62,000 nucleotides of DNA from Gnetum montanum (taxonomy: Eukaryota > Streptophyta > Gnetopsida > Gnetales > Gnetaceae): contig MNCI01017900.1 of NCBI GenBank assembly GCA_015680685.1, positions 1-62,000 of the forward strand, in the 5' to 3' direction. Under the pieces are notes generated by a model. It was not told where the DNA came from, did no database searches, and was given only the letters and a program-made list of their open reading frames with translations. The position numbers and the translations under genes are program-made. This document shows, in pieces, positions 44,657 through 54,479 of this stretch. The stretch's first letter is position 1. Each line of letters begins with the position of its first letter.

Positions 44657-46937
44657 ACCCCACTAACTAGGCTTAGGCTAAGAATGCATGATTAATAAAA
44701 ATAAATTGCAACTTATAAAAATTGAAGGATGTTAAGAAAATATTACACTCAAAGCAATAGGCATCCTTAAAATAGTTGTAAAGTTATAAATAATTAAATA
44801 TAAAATTATATTGTAATGCCAATAGTCCCTTATGTACAAAACCTAACTTGTTCACTAAGTAATGTTAGTTCGATGCCCTAATGCCCAAGTGAAAAATACA
44901 CATTATCCAAGATAAGTTAATAGTAAAATAAATATTGTAATTATCCAAATTACATCAAGGCATTAGACCACTATTGTTAATAAAACCATTAACCAAAATA
45001 TTACTACTAAAGCAACAATTCCACATAAATAACTAAAATAAATGTTAGAGTTACATCACAAACATGCAAGTGCAAATTCCAAACAATGTTGTCAACCAAA
45101 ATACTAACTCAACATTACAACTTAGAAAAATACGTCAAATTGATAACTTAAGCAAAAACTAGAAAATGCATAAATTCTATTCTAAGCATCAACTTCTCCA
45201 TCTAATTCCTCATCACAAACACTTGTATCACTTGGGGGGTGAAAAGAAAGGGAATGTTAGTTTACTAATTGAGTAGGGAAAATAAATTACAAGTACTTCC
45301 TTAAGGGTTTTGGAATCAAACACTAGGTAACTAGAAAGTCATGCCTAGGGGTAGTTGCATTCAAAACATTAGCATCTAAGCATCCAAAACACATGCATTC
45401 AATATTTAGTCCAAAACATAAAAAAAGATACATAATATCAAATGAATAACAAATTTCACCACCACCCAAACCCAAACCATGAAAGCAAGTACACTCTCTC
45501 AATTTCATCATGTCAAAGTTGGGATGTGTACTCATTGTGCAAAATAAAATTTTAGTAAATGATGAATCCAAATCAAAATATGTCTAAAGGATTTATTTAA
45601 TGTTTCTTAAATTTGATATGAAGGCCAACGTGAGTTCTGTTACCTTGATTTCTATTGTTACCAAGGTAAGAAGCCTAAAGTTTTTCACTCTCTTCCCCCT
45701 CTATGTGATCTTAGTTAAAAGCCATCTGACATGGACTTCACTACTATAGATAGTGAGGGATGATAGTACACCTATGGTCTCTTTAAAATTAACTAGCTGC
45801 ATCCTCCATGGTAGCTCCACCAAAAATCATTCAAACCAAAAATTGTTAGCAATCAATACATTACATCAAAACCAAACGTAGGGTGGTTGGAAAATGTAAC
45901 CAAATCATACACATAATGCCAATGTTTGATGAGCCCTAAGTCTCATATATTTTCCAATGAATGATTTGCCTCTCTTAGTACGATATTTACTAAATGAATG
46001 ATCTACCTACTAATCAAAATATTTAACCAAGAGTGATTTGTCTATCAAAATTTCAATCCAAGAAGCATTATAAATAATCAAAAATTATAAAAAGATGATC
46101 AATTGATGTTTCCAACTTTTAGTCATGCTAGGAAGCCCTATAAACTACATTTTTGGATGTTTTGATAATTTTCATGATCTCATAAATGTAGGATCGCTTT
46201 GCAAAAGTTGCTTCTTTTCACATGTGATATTTGTTGATGTCATTAGAATTCATTGTGGCCTTGCGATGAGGCCACAACATGTTAAAAAGGATACCTTAAG
46301 ATTCATGTTGATATGCTAAATAATTTTTTTCTACATCGTTGCTATTTGAAGTCATATTGGTTCTCAAAAATGTGAAAAATGTTAGAAAACCCTAATTTCA
46401 CATCCTATAAATTTAGCAACAGGAAAAAATCAAAATAGATCCAAATTGAGCAAAATTCAAGATGCAATGCTCAAATGATGATACAATCAATATTATTATC
46501 TCAAATTATAGAAACATACATTGACAAATTAGATATGGTGGAGAAATCCCCTAAAACATTTCATGGAACAATTATCACACAAATCAAACTTAACCAAACC
46601 AAATGAAATTCACACATAATCAAATATGCCAAAAACCAAAAAATTGACTATAATAATAAATTTTCCTACTTTACTAATAGTGCTACAAATAAAAACCCTC
46701 ATGTAGTTGAAATCTCCAAAACAGGCTCCAAATGCTAAGTGAAGTCAAAGATTAACAATTGAATCTAAGAAAAACATGAAATGAGATATAAAAGGAAACA
46801 CTTACAAATGTTTTAGTTGATAATGTAGGCTTGAATAAGGCTACTCTCCTATTTGATAGAGTCTCCTTCTTTGGCTCTAATTCTCAAATGTTAGTAATGC
46901 AAACGAATGTTTTCTAATAAAAGGTTTGTTAGGTATT
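44657..46937 (-). repeat. Repeat R1, probably the LTR of chromovirus 2 (left part)
   Basis: AT-rich, non-coding, and homologous in several blocks to 59437-60823: CCACTAACTxGCTTAGGCTA, AACCTAACTTGTTCACTAA, ACAATTCCACATAAATAAC, GAGTAGGGAAAATAAATTA and AGTCATGCCTAGGGGTAGTTG. By removing element C (46938-53867) it joins 53868-54479, which ends at a TGTAACACC LTR start beside a polypurine tract. The whole would be about 2.9 kb. The LTR identity is inference; the left edge is uncertain by a few bases. Confidence 0.5.
46933..46937. repeat. Target-site duplication, left copy (element C)
   Basis: GTATT precedes TGATGAG and is repeated at 53868-53872. Confidence 0.88.
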
Positions 46938-47929
46938 TGATGAGACGCGATATGCACAAGTTGCGATATTGCGTACGCGATATCGTGGCCACCATGATAT
47001 CGCATCCCCTGCGATATCGCGTACGCGATATCGCGGCCGCCACGATATTGCATCCCTTGCGATATCACGGTCCGCCGCCAAATCTATAAATAAGAGGCGA
47101 CACTCCCCTCATTTCTCATCCTAGGCGTAAAGTAGCGACGCTCTGGCGGATTGATCATCCCAGAGATAGAATATTTTTCATGTGTCTGCAGTAGGAGTCC
47201 CCCAAGTGAACGGTTCTTTATTTGAGCAGCTTTGTACCTGAACGCAAGTTGTGTATTGCAATAAAGACAAGCTTTGTGGATAAACCTTACAGTACATGGA
47301 TAGGTTTAATTAATGTTATTTATTGCTTTCCTAGTAACGCGGCATGAGTACGACTTGGTTACGAGCGTTGATGAACGTGTACGGCTAGCCAAGGAATCGG
47401 CTACTCATCGCGATTAGATTCTCTTACCCTTACCTCCTAGAATGTGGGACAAGTACGACTTGATTACGAGCATCTACGGATGTGTACAGCTAGTCAAGGA
47501 ATCGGTTGCTTGTCATACTTAGGCTAGTTAGATGCCTCAGTATGATCGCTTTGAGCACATGCATTACGTGTGGTAATCCCAGTAACGATTAGTGGTTGGT
47601 AGCCACAGTTGCATAGTTCAGGGTGTGTACGGCAAGTGGGAATGGATGCTGACGCTAGGACTTAGTGCTGTAGTTAGAATTAGTTTTAGTCTCTCAACCC
47701 TTCACCGTTTAGCATAGGAGATAAACCAGAAAATACCAAAAAAATCATATACCTCGGACTTACTTAACCATACACTGTGACAACAACAAGTAAGTCTGGG
47801 AAGACAACGATTAATTAACCCCAAGTGTTCCTTGCGGCGTTTAGGCATTTAGTTTGTGGAGTTCAACTAGATCGCATGTGCTACGCTCGTTTCATATGGT
47901 TGAGTGTAGGGGTACCTCACCACTCATCA
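46938..47929 (+). repeat. 5' LTR of element C
   Basis: 992 bp, TGATGAGACG to CTCATCA; TATAAATA at 47085-47092; AATAAAG near 47260. It is 31 bp longer than the 3' LTR, and the visible length difference lies in the palindrome block before the TATA box. Confidence 0.92.
46965..47092 (+). promoter_or_regulatory. LTR core promoter of C (5' copy): GATATC/GTAC palindromes plus TATA
   Basis: Dyad 1 (46965-46984) reads GATATT-GC-GTAC-GC-GATATC; dyad 2 (47013-47032) reads GATATC-GC-GTAC-GC-GATATC. Dyad 2 lies in a perfect 24-bp palindrome (47011-47034). Single GATATC/GATATT half-sites follow at 47044-47049 and 47060-47065. The repeat period is about 48 bp. Confidence 0.65.
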
Positions 47930-47930
47930 T

Positions 47931-47948
47931 TGGCACCATTGTTGCGGA
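47931..47948 (+). promoter_or_regulatory. Primer-binding site of element C
   Basis: TGGCACCATTGTTGCGGA lies one base after the LTR. It differs from A at a single position and from a perfect tRNA-Asp complement at five. Confidence 0.75.
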
Positions 47949-48070
47949 CTAAGTGTTTTTACGCCAATTAGAACATTAGGAAATCTTTCACATTGTTGTG
48001 AGCCTTACCGAACCTTTGGGTTAATTAGTTAAATAAGAACATATATAATGGTGAATAGCACACCAATAAA

Positions 48071-49080
48071 ATGGCTTCTTCTCATAAGGTTAACTCACCT
48101 AAGGATAACATGGAAGAAAGTTAGCATCATACACATAACCTGAACCAACCAAGTCCTCAACAATCTAAGGTGACATATACCCATCCTGATGAGTATGTGC
48201 CTGATTTTACTTTTATTCTCCATCAAGGCAAACAACTGCGGTGGAGAGACTTGCAAGGTAACATTGTGTTACCTCCAGATTGATCAGTCCCTAACATGCT
48301 CTTCCGTGCCTTGGAACAGATTGGCATGCAAGGACTATTTGCAAAATACATTATGGATGACTTTGACATAAGGGATTATCATCCCACAGCTACCCAACGT
48401 ATTCTAGACGAAAGGCAGGAGAGCCAACATTCATTGTTGAAGGGCAAGGTCCCCCATGTCCTTAGTGAAATAGGAGACAAGGAACCCCTCACAATGGGTT
48501 TCTTAGAAAATGATGTTCCTTCTCCTCACAATGGTGAAGAGGTTAGGCATCAGGGCCTTCGATCAACTGTACATGCTACAGGCTCTGATCCCCGTGAGCA
48601 CCAACTATTCACGGCAGGAACAACCACTCACACTAAGGACGGACACTTAGATCGTCATAATGATTAGGGTCGAAGCAGCCAAAGAAAAGGTGAGAAACAT
48701 TGCCATGGTGATGGATCCCCTTCCTCTTCTCCTTCATCTCACCATTCACACTCTCCTTCCACATCTGGGCACAACCATCATGAGCATAACGGAGAGGGTA
48801 AAATTAAGGAAGATGAAAGACCTCGACAGGAAGGTCAAGAGGAGTTAGGATAAGGGCAAGGATGTAGGGAGAGTAGGGAACCACCACGAAGACATCATAG
48901 ACTTCATGACAGGGATGATCATGACGAACCCCTACTCACAACCTGAATCATGGTAGACATCATAGAGGTAGTTAGGATCCCCACAAGGCATTTAAAGGAC
49001 AGCAGGATCAAGCGTTTGGACATAAATAATATCCCACATTTTGAAGGGGGATACAACGCTGATCCTCAACATCATTTACA
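48071..49080 (+). pseudogene. gag: Gag of element C, one frame with a few stops, runs into the gap
   Basis: ATG 48071 lies 122 bp after the PBS. The same frame continues to 49080 and is interrupted only by nonsense codons: TAG at 48122, TGA near 48281, TAG near 48665, TAA near 48848 and TGA near 48944. The N-terminal domain contains YVPDFTFILHQGKQLRW and a YHPTATQRIL phrase. A Ser/His-rich linker (48700-48790) follows. The capsid domain starts at about 48950 (RIPTRHLKDSRIKRLDINNI, then GGYNADPQHHL) and is cut by the 827 N. The pattern of nonsense without frameshifts fits a fairly recent copy. Confidence 0.8.
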
Positions 49081-49907
49081 NNNNNNNNNNNNNNNNNNNN
49101 NNNNNNNNNNNNNNNNNNNNNNNNNNNNNNNNNNNNNNNNNNNNNNNNNNNNNNNNNNNNNNNNNNNNNNNNNNNNNNNNNNNNNNNNNNNNNNNNNNNN
49201 NNNNNNNNNNNNNNNNNNNNNNNNNNNNNNNNNNNNNNNNNNNNNNNNNNNNNNNNNNNNNNNNNNNNNNNNNNNNNNNNNNNNNNNNNNNNNNNNNNNN
49301 NNNNNNNNNNNNNNNNNNNNNNNNNNNNNNNNNNNNNNNNNNNNNNNNNNNNNNNNNNNNNNNNNNNNNNNNNNNNNNNNNNNNNNNNNNNNNNNNNNNN
49401 NNNNNNNNNNNNNNNNNNNNNNNNNNNNNNNNNNNNNNNNNNNNNNNNNNNNNNNNNNNNNNNNNNNNNNNNNNNNNNNNNNNNNNNNNNNNNNNNNNNN
49501 NNNNNNNNNNNNNNNNNNNNNNNNNNNNNNNNNNNNNNNNNNNNNNNNNNNNNNNNNNNNNNNNNNNNNNNNNNNNNNNNNNNNNNNNNNNNNNNNNNNN
49601 NNNNNNNNNNNNNNNNNNNNNNNNNNNNNNNNNNNNNNNNNNNNNNNNNNNNNNNNNNNNNNNNNNNNNNNNNNNNNNNNNNNNNNNNNNNNNNNNNNNN
49701 NNNNNNNNNNNNNNNNNNNNNNNNNNNNNNNNNNNNNNNNNNNNNNNNNNNNNNNNNNNNNNNNNNNNNNNNNNNNNNNNNNNNNNNNNNNNNNNNNNNN
49801 NNNNNNNNNNNNNNNNNNNNNNNNNNNNNNNNNNNNNNNNNNNNNNNNNNNNNNNNNNNNNNNNNNNNNNNNNNNNNNNNNNNNNNNNNNNNNNNNNNNN
49901 NNNNNNN
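49081..49907. other. Assembly gap, 827 N
   Basis: The run of unknown bases hides most of the Gag capsid domain and the Gag tail of element C. Any open frame drawn across it is an artefact. Confidence 0.99.
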
Positions 49908-49914
49908 TCCAACA

Positions 49915-50961
49915 ATGCAAGGGGAATTACCTACCCAACCACAGCAATGTCACGCCGCGAGAGCTGTAAATATCCAACCGGGTGCTAGTTTTGACGACAA
50001 CTGTACAAGGAAGAGACCCTTTTTCAGAACTAGGAGCCCAGACAAACTCTCGGAACAACAAGCAGATGGGTACATGTATAGGCCTCTAACCACTAACGCT
50101 TCGGAGAACCCTTCAGTCCAAAAGAGTGTAATGCATACGGTTATGTTAACACATACCGTAACTGACTGGATCAAGGTAGGCCACCTTCCCAGGAAACTAA
50201 TTGACCCTGGGAGTCCCTTTATTCATTTGCAGATCATTGGGAATGCGCCACATCGAGCTCTTCTTGACTCAGGTTCCGGAGTCAACTTAATTTCGCAAAA
50301 GATGTATTATGCCTGGAACCTGCCCCAACTTAAGAAGAGCAACATTCAACTGGAGCTGGCAGACCAGTCCATTGCCATCCCATTGGGATTGGTGGAGGAT
50401 GTTATTACCACTGTGTGTGGTTGGTCCTACCTAGCTAATTTTCTGGTGATCAAATTTAACAACAACCAAGGGGACTTCCAAATTATAATGGGAAGGGCAT
50501 GGCTAAGCATAGTAGACGCATGCCTTAGGATCCGCAATCTTTCCTTGAAAATCTCTAAGATAAACATATGTGGGAAGATCGAGAAGAGGATAGTTCCATG
50601 CATCACATACAGTGATTCATCGGGTGATGACATGGAGGAAATATCTCCATGTAACAGGTGTGCCCAAGAAACTCTACAACAAAGATGCCTGTATGTAGCA
50701 ACCGCACAAGAAGTAGTAGACACCCCGTGGTTGACAACTACTCGTAGGCGCAAAAAAATATGCATGGAACGAACTGAGGAAACTCATGCCAACAACCGTG
50801 GCATAGACACATTGGAATGTGAGCGTCGCCAACTTCCACCCCTCAACTTAAGATCATCAATTGGGAGAAGTTGGACACTTCTTAGAAATTCAAATAGACA
50901 CTCATTATTTTGGATCTCTCCCTTACAACTTAGTCATGGGGGAGATGGCCACCTATGCTGA
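49915..50961 (+). CDS. Retroviral-type aspartic protease ORF of element C, intact, then junction sequence
   Basis: 348 codons without a stop; the true start is hidden in the gap, so ATG 49915 is only the first visible one. Residues 1-100 are a linker. The active-site loop DSGSG is at residues 118-122 (codon of the Asp at 50266), within ALLDSGSGVNLIS. The flap region follows, and the C-terminal hydrophobic motif IIMGRAWL ends the retropepsin fold near residue 202. The protease would mature Gag and Pol. Residues after about 300 match nothing in the protease and come from the pol deletion junction; A has integrase downstream at this point. All key residues are present, so activity is possible if translated. 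Confidence 0.75.
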   Translation: MQGELPTQPQQCHAARAVNIQPGASFDDNCTRKRPFFRTRSPDKLSEQQADGYMYRPLTTNASENPSVQKSVMHTVMLTHTVTDWIKVGHLPRKLIDPGSPFIHLQIIGNAPHRALLDSGSGVNLISQKMYYAWNLPQLKKSNIQLELADQSIAIPLGLVEDVITTVCGWSYLANFLVIKFNNNQGDFQIIMGRAWLSIVDACLRIRNLSLKISKINICGKIEKRIVPCITYSDSSGDDMEEISPCNRCAQETLQQRCLYVATAQEVVDTPWLTTTRRRKKICMERTEETHANNRGIDTLECERRQLPPLNLRSSIGRSWTLLRNSNRHSLFWISPLQLSHGGDGHLC

Positions 50962-52523
50962 CCATATGGGGCCCTCAGTTCTTTTTCTATTTTTGTTTTA
51001 CACATTTTTTTTACAACGTTTTTGTTTTACACATTTTTGTTTTACAAATTTCTTTAACTTTTCTTGTTTTTGTTATACACCATCGTTATACTTTTCTATT
51101 TTGTGTGTGTGCGTGTGTGTATCCACCCTGTAAGTTGGTCACCCAATAAGTGTTTAGGCCGATGGGATGAACTATTTTTCATTAATTGCTAATGTTTGGT
51201 TTTTACCTTTAAGTTACAATGTTGATACTAAGGTATGTTCTTTTGATATGGCAGGCAATGAGATCACTTCATCCATCCATCCATCAAAGTCTATGGTTTC
51301 TCTTGGCTTGGAAATGTACAGTTCTCTTTTAATAATAACTTCAACGAACCGGTGACTGGGCATTTCTCAAACTAAGGAAGGACTCAAGGATTGCAAAGGG
51401 TGTGACTTCAAGGGAATTTGGTGCTTTTTGTGTTTGCTGTTCTCTTGGATGCTTGGATGTTTTCTTCTTGAGTTTTCTTACCATTCTGATGTGACCCAAT
51501 AATCGAAAGCTGAGACAATAAAAATAAGAAGTCTTTGCATGGTGTGGTCCCCACGCATAAAAACACAAAACACAAAAAAAGAAGAAAAAAAGTGGAAAAT
51601 TGAGGATTCAAAGCACACCCCTTAGACAAAATAACTTTGGGCTACAAGAACTGGTTATGGAACCACAAGTGTTCCCTCTAACTAAGGCCCTTCTCGCTTC
51701 CCGTCCTCTCCTTTGTTTCGTCGGAATGGTGGTAGCTCTTTGAAGATGCATCCTCATCATCCAAGTGGATGGTTTAAACAAATGCATTAATGTGAAGTCA
51801 CTGGAAGTGGTTGGTTTGAGCCCGGAGTTGGAATGAGACTTGCCAAGTTACATTAACCATAAAACACACAAGGGGTTGTACACCACCTTGTTCTTGGGAT
51901 TCCATTCCGCTTCTCTTCTCACCATCATTCTCTCCATTGTTCACCTCATTGCCGGTTGTATCATTAGTGTATATATTTTGGTTGATGCATTGTTTTCTTT
52001 TTGGTAAATTCTTCCAATTAAGGCTTTAACTCTTGTTCCAAAGAACATTCCCAGAGCCTACGGACTCTTTAAATGTGGGTTTGTCAGGGCATTAATGGCA
52101 TGAGCCTGCTTTGGGGAGGACCCACTGACATTCCTATTTGGAACATTAGTTAACTTCTTTTCCTTAAAATTTTGCAATTAATTCTATTTTTGTCCATTTC
52201 CATCTTGACATCTCTTTTATTGATGTCCTAGTTGTCCATTTTTATCTCCATTTCTTACTCATTTTCTTTCTCCATTCTTTCGCTACCGGAGGTTCGTGAT
52301 TAGTCATGGGGGTACGGGGCCTGATTTTTTGATTTTTCTCCTAAGCCCCGAATTTTTTCGTTTCTCTTCCTAACCCCTACACCTTCGGTAGTCATCACCT
52401 ACATCTTCCCAGGTCCATATCAGCCATACCACAACCTAGCCAATGAACCTACACTGATGCAAGGTATTATTTACTTCATGATTCAATTACCCTTGCTAAT
52501 ATATGATTGTGTTGTGCATGCAG
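50962..52523 (+). other. Spacer of element C between pol remnant and ORF3 stub
   Basis: Landmarks shared with A in the same order are a T-rich stretch (50980-51080), AAGGGTGTGACTTCAAGGG (about 51398), AAAGCACACCCCTTAGACAA (about 51610), CTCTAACTAAGGCCC (about 51675) and GGCATGAGCC...GAGGACCCAC (about 52097). A TG microsatellite is at 51104-51120. A PPT-like TTAGTCATGGGGG is at 52300-52312, inside a region with inverted repeats (CTACCGGAGGT / ACCTTCGGTAG and CGGGGC / GCCCCG). Confidence 0.55.
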
Positions 52524-52610
52524 ATGGCAATCATACAACAACGGAATGGATCTGGAGCAAACACTTGCAATGAAGCAGCGCTGAAGCAGCTATGCAAGGA
52601 GCAGAATTGA
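52524..52610 (+). pseudogene. ORF3 stub of element C
   Basis: ATG 52524 follows GCATGCAG directly, the same acceptor-then-ATGGC arrangement as in A. Only 28 codons remain before TGA. The rest of ORF3 is deleted and replaced by a TCTTC-rich low-complexity run (52665-52711) before the sequence rejoins the conserved pre-PPT region at about 52830. Confidence 0.6.
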
Positions 52611-52893
52611 TGATGTGCTTACGGATGGACAACGCAAGGCACAATCTAGGCGTTGGCAGCAGCAAGACTCTTCTCTCTTCTTCTCTTCTCTTCTCTCTCC
52701 TCTTTTCTCTCAACTGCCAAATGTGGCCTGATGTCATTGTAATAAGGTATTCACCCTTGTTGTCATGAACACCAATCTTGTCAAGTCTTGTAATAATGAA
52801 CCGTTCACATGTCATTCCATTAGTTCCATTCCCCTCAATAATCCCATACCTACCCGATATTATTGTAAGGAACTCAAGGACGAGTTTTCATTT

Positions 52894-52906
52894 AGTCATG
52901 GGGGTA
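52894..52906 (+). promoter_or_regulatory. Polypurine tract of element C
   Basis: TAGTCATGGGGGTA ends exactly at the start of the 3' LTR (52907). The same 13-mer TTAGTCATGGGGG also occurs at the end of the pol remnant and in the spacer. Confidence 0.7.
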
Positions 52907-53867
52907 TGATGAGATGCGATATGCACAAGCCACGATATTGGGTACGCGATATCACGGCCGCTGCGATATCGCGTCGTTCCCTGCGATATCGCGTACGTGA
53001 TATCGCGGTCCGCTGTCAAATCTATAAATAAGAGGCAACACTCCCCTCATTTCTCATCCTAGGCGTAAAGTAGCGAAGCTCTGGCGGATTGATCACCCCA
53101 GAGATAGAATATTTTCCATGTGCTTGCAATAGGAGTCCCCCAAGTGAACAGTTCTTTATTCAAGCAGCTTTGTACCTGAACGCAAGTTGTGTATGGTAAT
53201 AAAGACAAGCTTTGTGGATAAACCTTGCAGTACATGGATAGGTTTAATTAATGTTATTTATTGCTTTCCTAGTAACGCGGCATGAGTACGACTTGGTTAC
53301 GAGCGTTGACGAACATGTATGGCTAGTCAAGGAATTGACTACTCATCGCTATTAGATTCTCTCACCCTTACCTCCTAGAATGTGGGACAAGTATGACTTG
53401 ATTACGAGCATCTACGGATATGTACGACTAGTCAAGGAATCGGCTGCTTGTCACACTTAGGCTAGTTAGGTGCCTTAGTACGACCACTTCGAGCACGTGC
53501 GTTACGTGTGGTAATCCCAGTAACGATTAGCATTTGGTAGCCACAGTTGCACAGTTCAAGGTGTGTATGACAAATGGGAACGGATGCTAACGCTAGGACT
53601 TAGTGCTGTAGTTAGAATTAGTTTTAGTCTCTCAACCCTTCACTGTTTAGCATAGGAGATAAACTAGAAAATACCAAAAAAATCATATACCTCGGACTTA
53701 CTTAACCATACACCATGACAACAACAAGTAAGTCTGGGAAGACAATGATTAATTAACCCCAAGTGTTCCTTGCAGCGTTTAGACATTTAGTCTGTGGAGT
53801 TTGGCCGGATCGCGCGTGCTACGCTCGTTTCATATGGTTGAGTGTAGGGGTACCTCGCCACTCATTA
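52907..53867 (+). repeat. 3' LTR of element C
   Basis: 961 bp, TGATGAGATG to CTCATTA (the expected CA end has become TA), then the TSD GTATT. Dyads are at 52934-52953 and 52985-53004, TATAAATA at 53023-53030. The palindrome block is shorter than in the 5' LTR. Confidence 0.92.
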
Positions 53868-54479
53868 GTATTTATACTCATAAAGATATGTCAGGTTTCA
53901 TAAATGGGTAATTCTAATATGTAAATCTAAAAATAAAAAAAAATATAATTAACTCATACTTTTCTAAAAATAAATATAATAATATTTCTAACATGGATAT
54001 AGATCTAGTGTTGGCCTACTAGGGTATCTTTAGGTACTACCTACTAGCTTTGTCTACTCTAAATGTTAATGAAAGATCCAAGTTCTAAAAATAAAATATA
54101 ATTAGTTAAGGTACTACCCTCCATGCTACCATGCTAAACATAAAATACCAAATAAAAAATAATTATTTTATTAATTTCCAAGGTCAAACACATAACACAT
54201 GGCATATGACATGCCCAATGTAGAATCCCATGTGCCAATGACTAATCCAGTACCTAATACTTAATATGTGATATATGCTTTAAAAATAGATTAAAAATAT
54301 TAAACATTCTTACTAAAATAGTTACGAAGCATATAGCTCATTTAACCTTGCACATCACAAACATGCAATGCCAAGCATAAGGTACCAAAAAAAAAGCATA
54401 AGCTAGTCAAAATAATACATCAAGGCTTCAAATCAATGGACATACCAACAAAGAGGAGTATTTAGGACATGGTGTTACA
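53868..54479 (-). repeat. Repeat R1, right part: start of chromovirus 2 LTR
   Basis: Continues R1 beyond element C. On the minus strand the unit starts TGTAACACCATGTCC at 54479, right after a polypurine tract. TGTAACACC starts are typical of plant chromovirus LTRs. The first five bases here are the duplicated target of element C. Confidence 0.6.

Larger units (their letters stand above)
46938..53867 (+). mobile_element. Element C: youngest Tat-like element, gag-protease only, 827-bp gap
   Basis: A 6.93-kb insertion with TSD GTATT. Order: 5' LTR (46938-47929), PBS (47931-47948), gag (48071 into the N run 49081-49907), protease ORF (49915-50961), spacer (50962-52523), a 28-codon ORF3 stub (52524-52610), PPT and 3' LTR (52907-53867). 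RT, RNase H, integrase and most of ORF3 are deleted. It is richer in CpG than the other copies, and over 180 bp compared by eye its LTRs differ at roughly 6% of positions. This makes it the youngest of the complete copies here. Confidence 0.92.

Noticed and set aside
46965-47065. Repeated palindromes considered as a CRISPR array
   Set aside because: There are too few units, spacers are not unique fixed-length sequences, the genome is a plant, and the position is inside an LTR promoter.
48950-49988. Long open frames of 279-339 codons on both strands
   Set aside because: Most codons are unknown bases of the 827-N gap. Only the short ends are real sequence.
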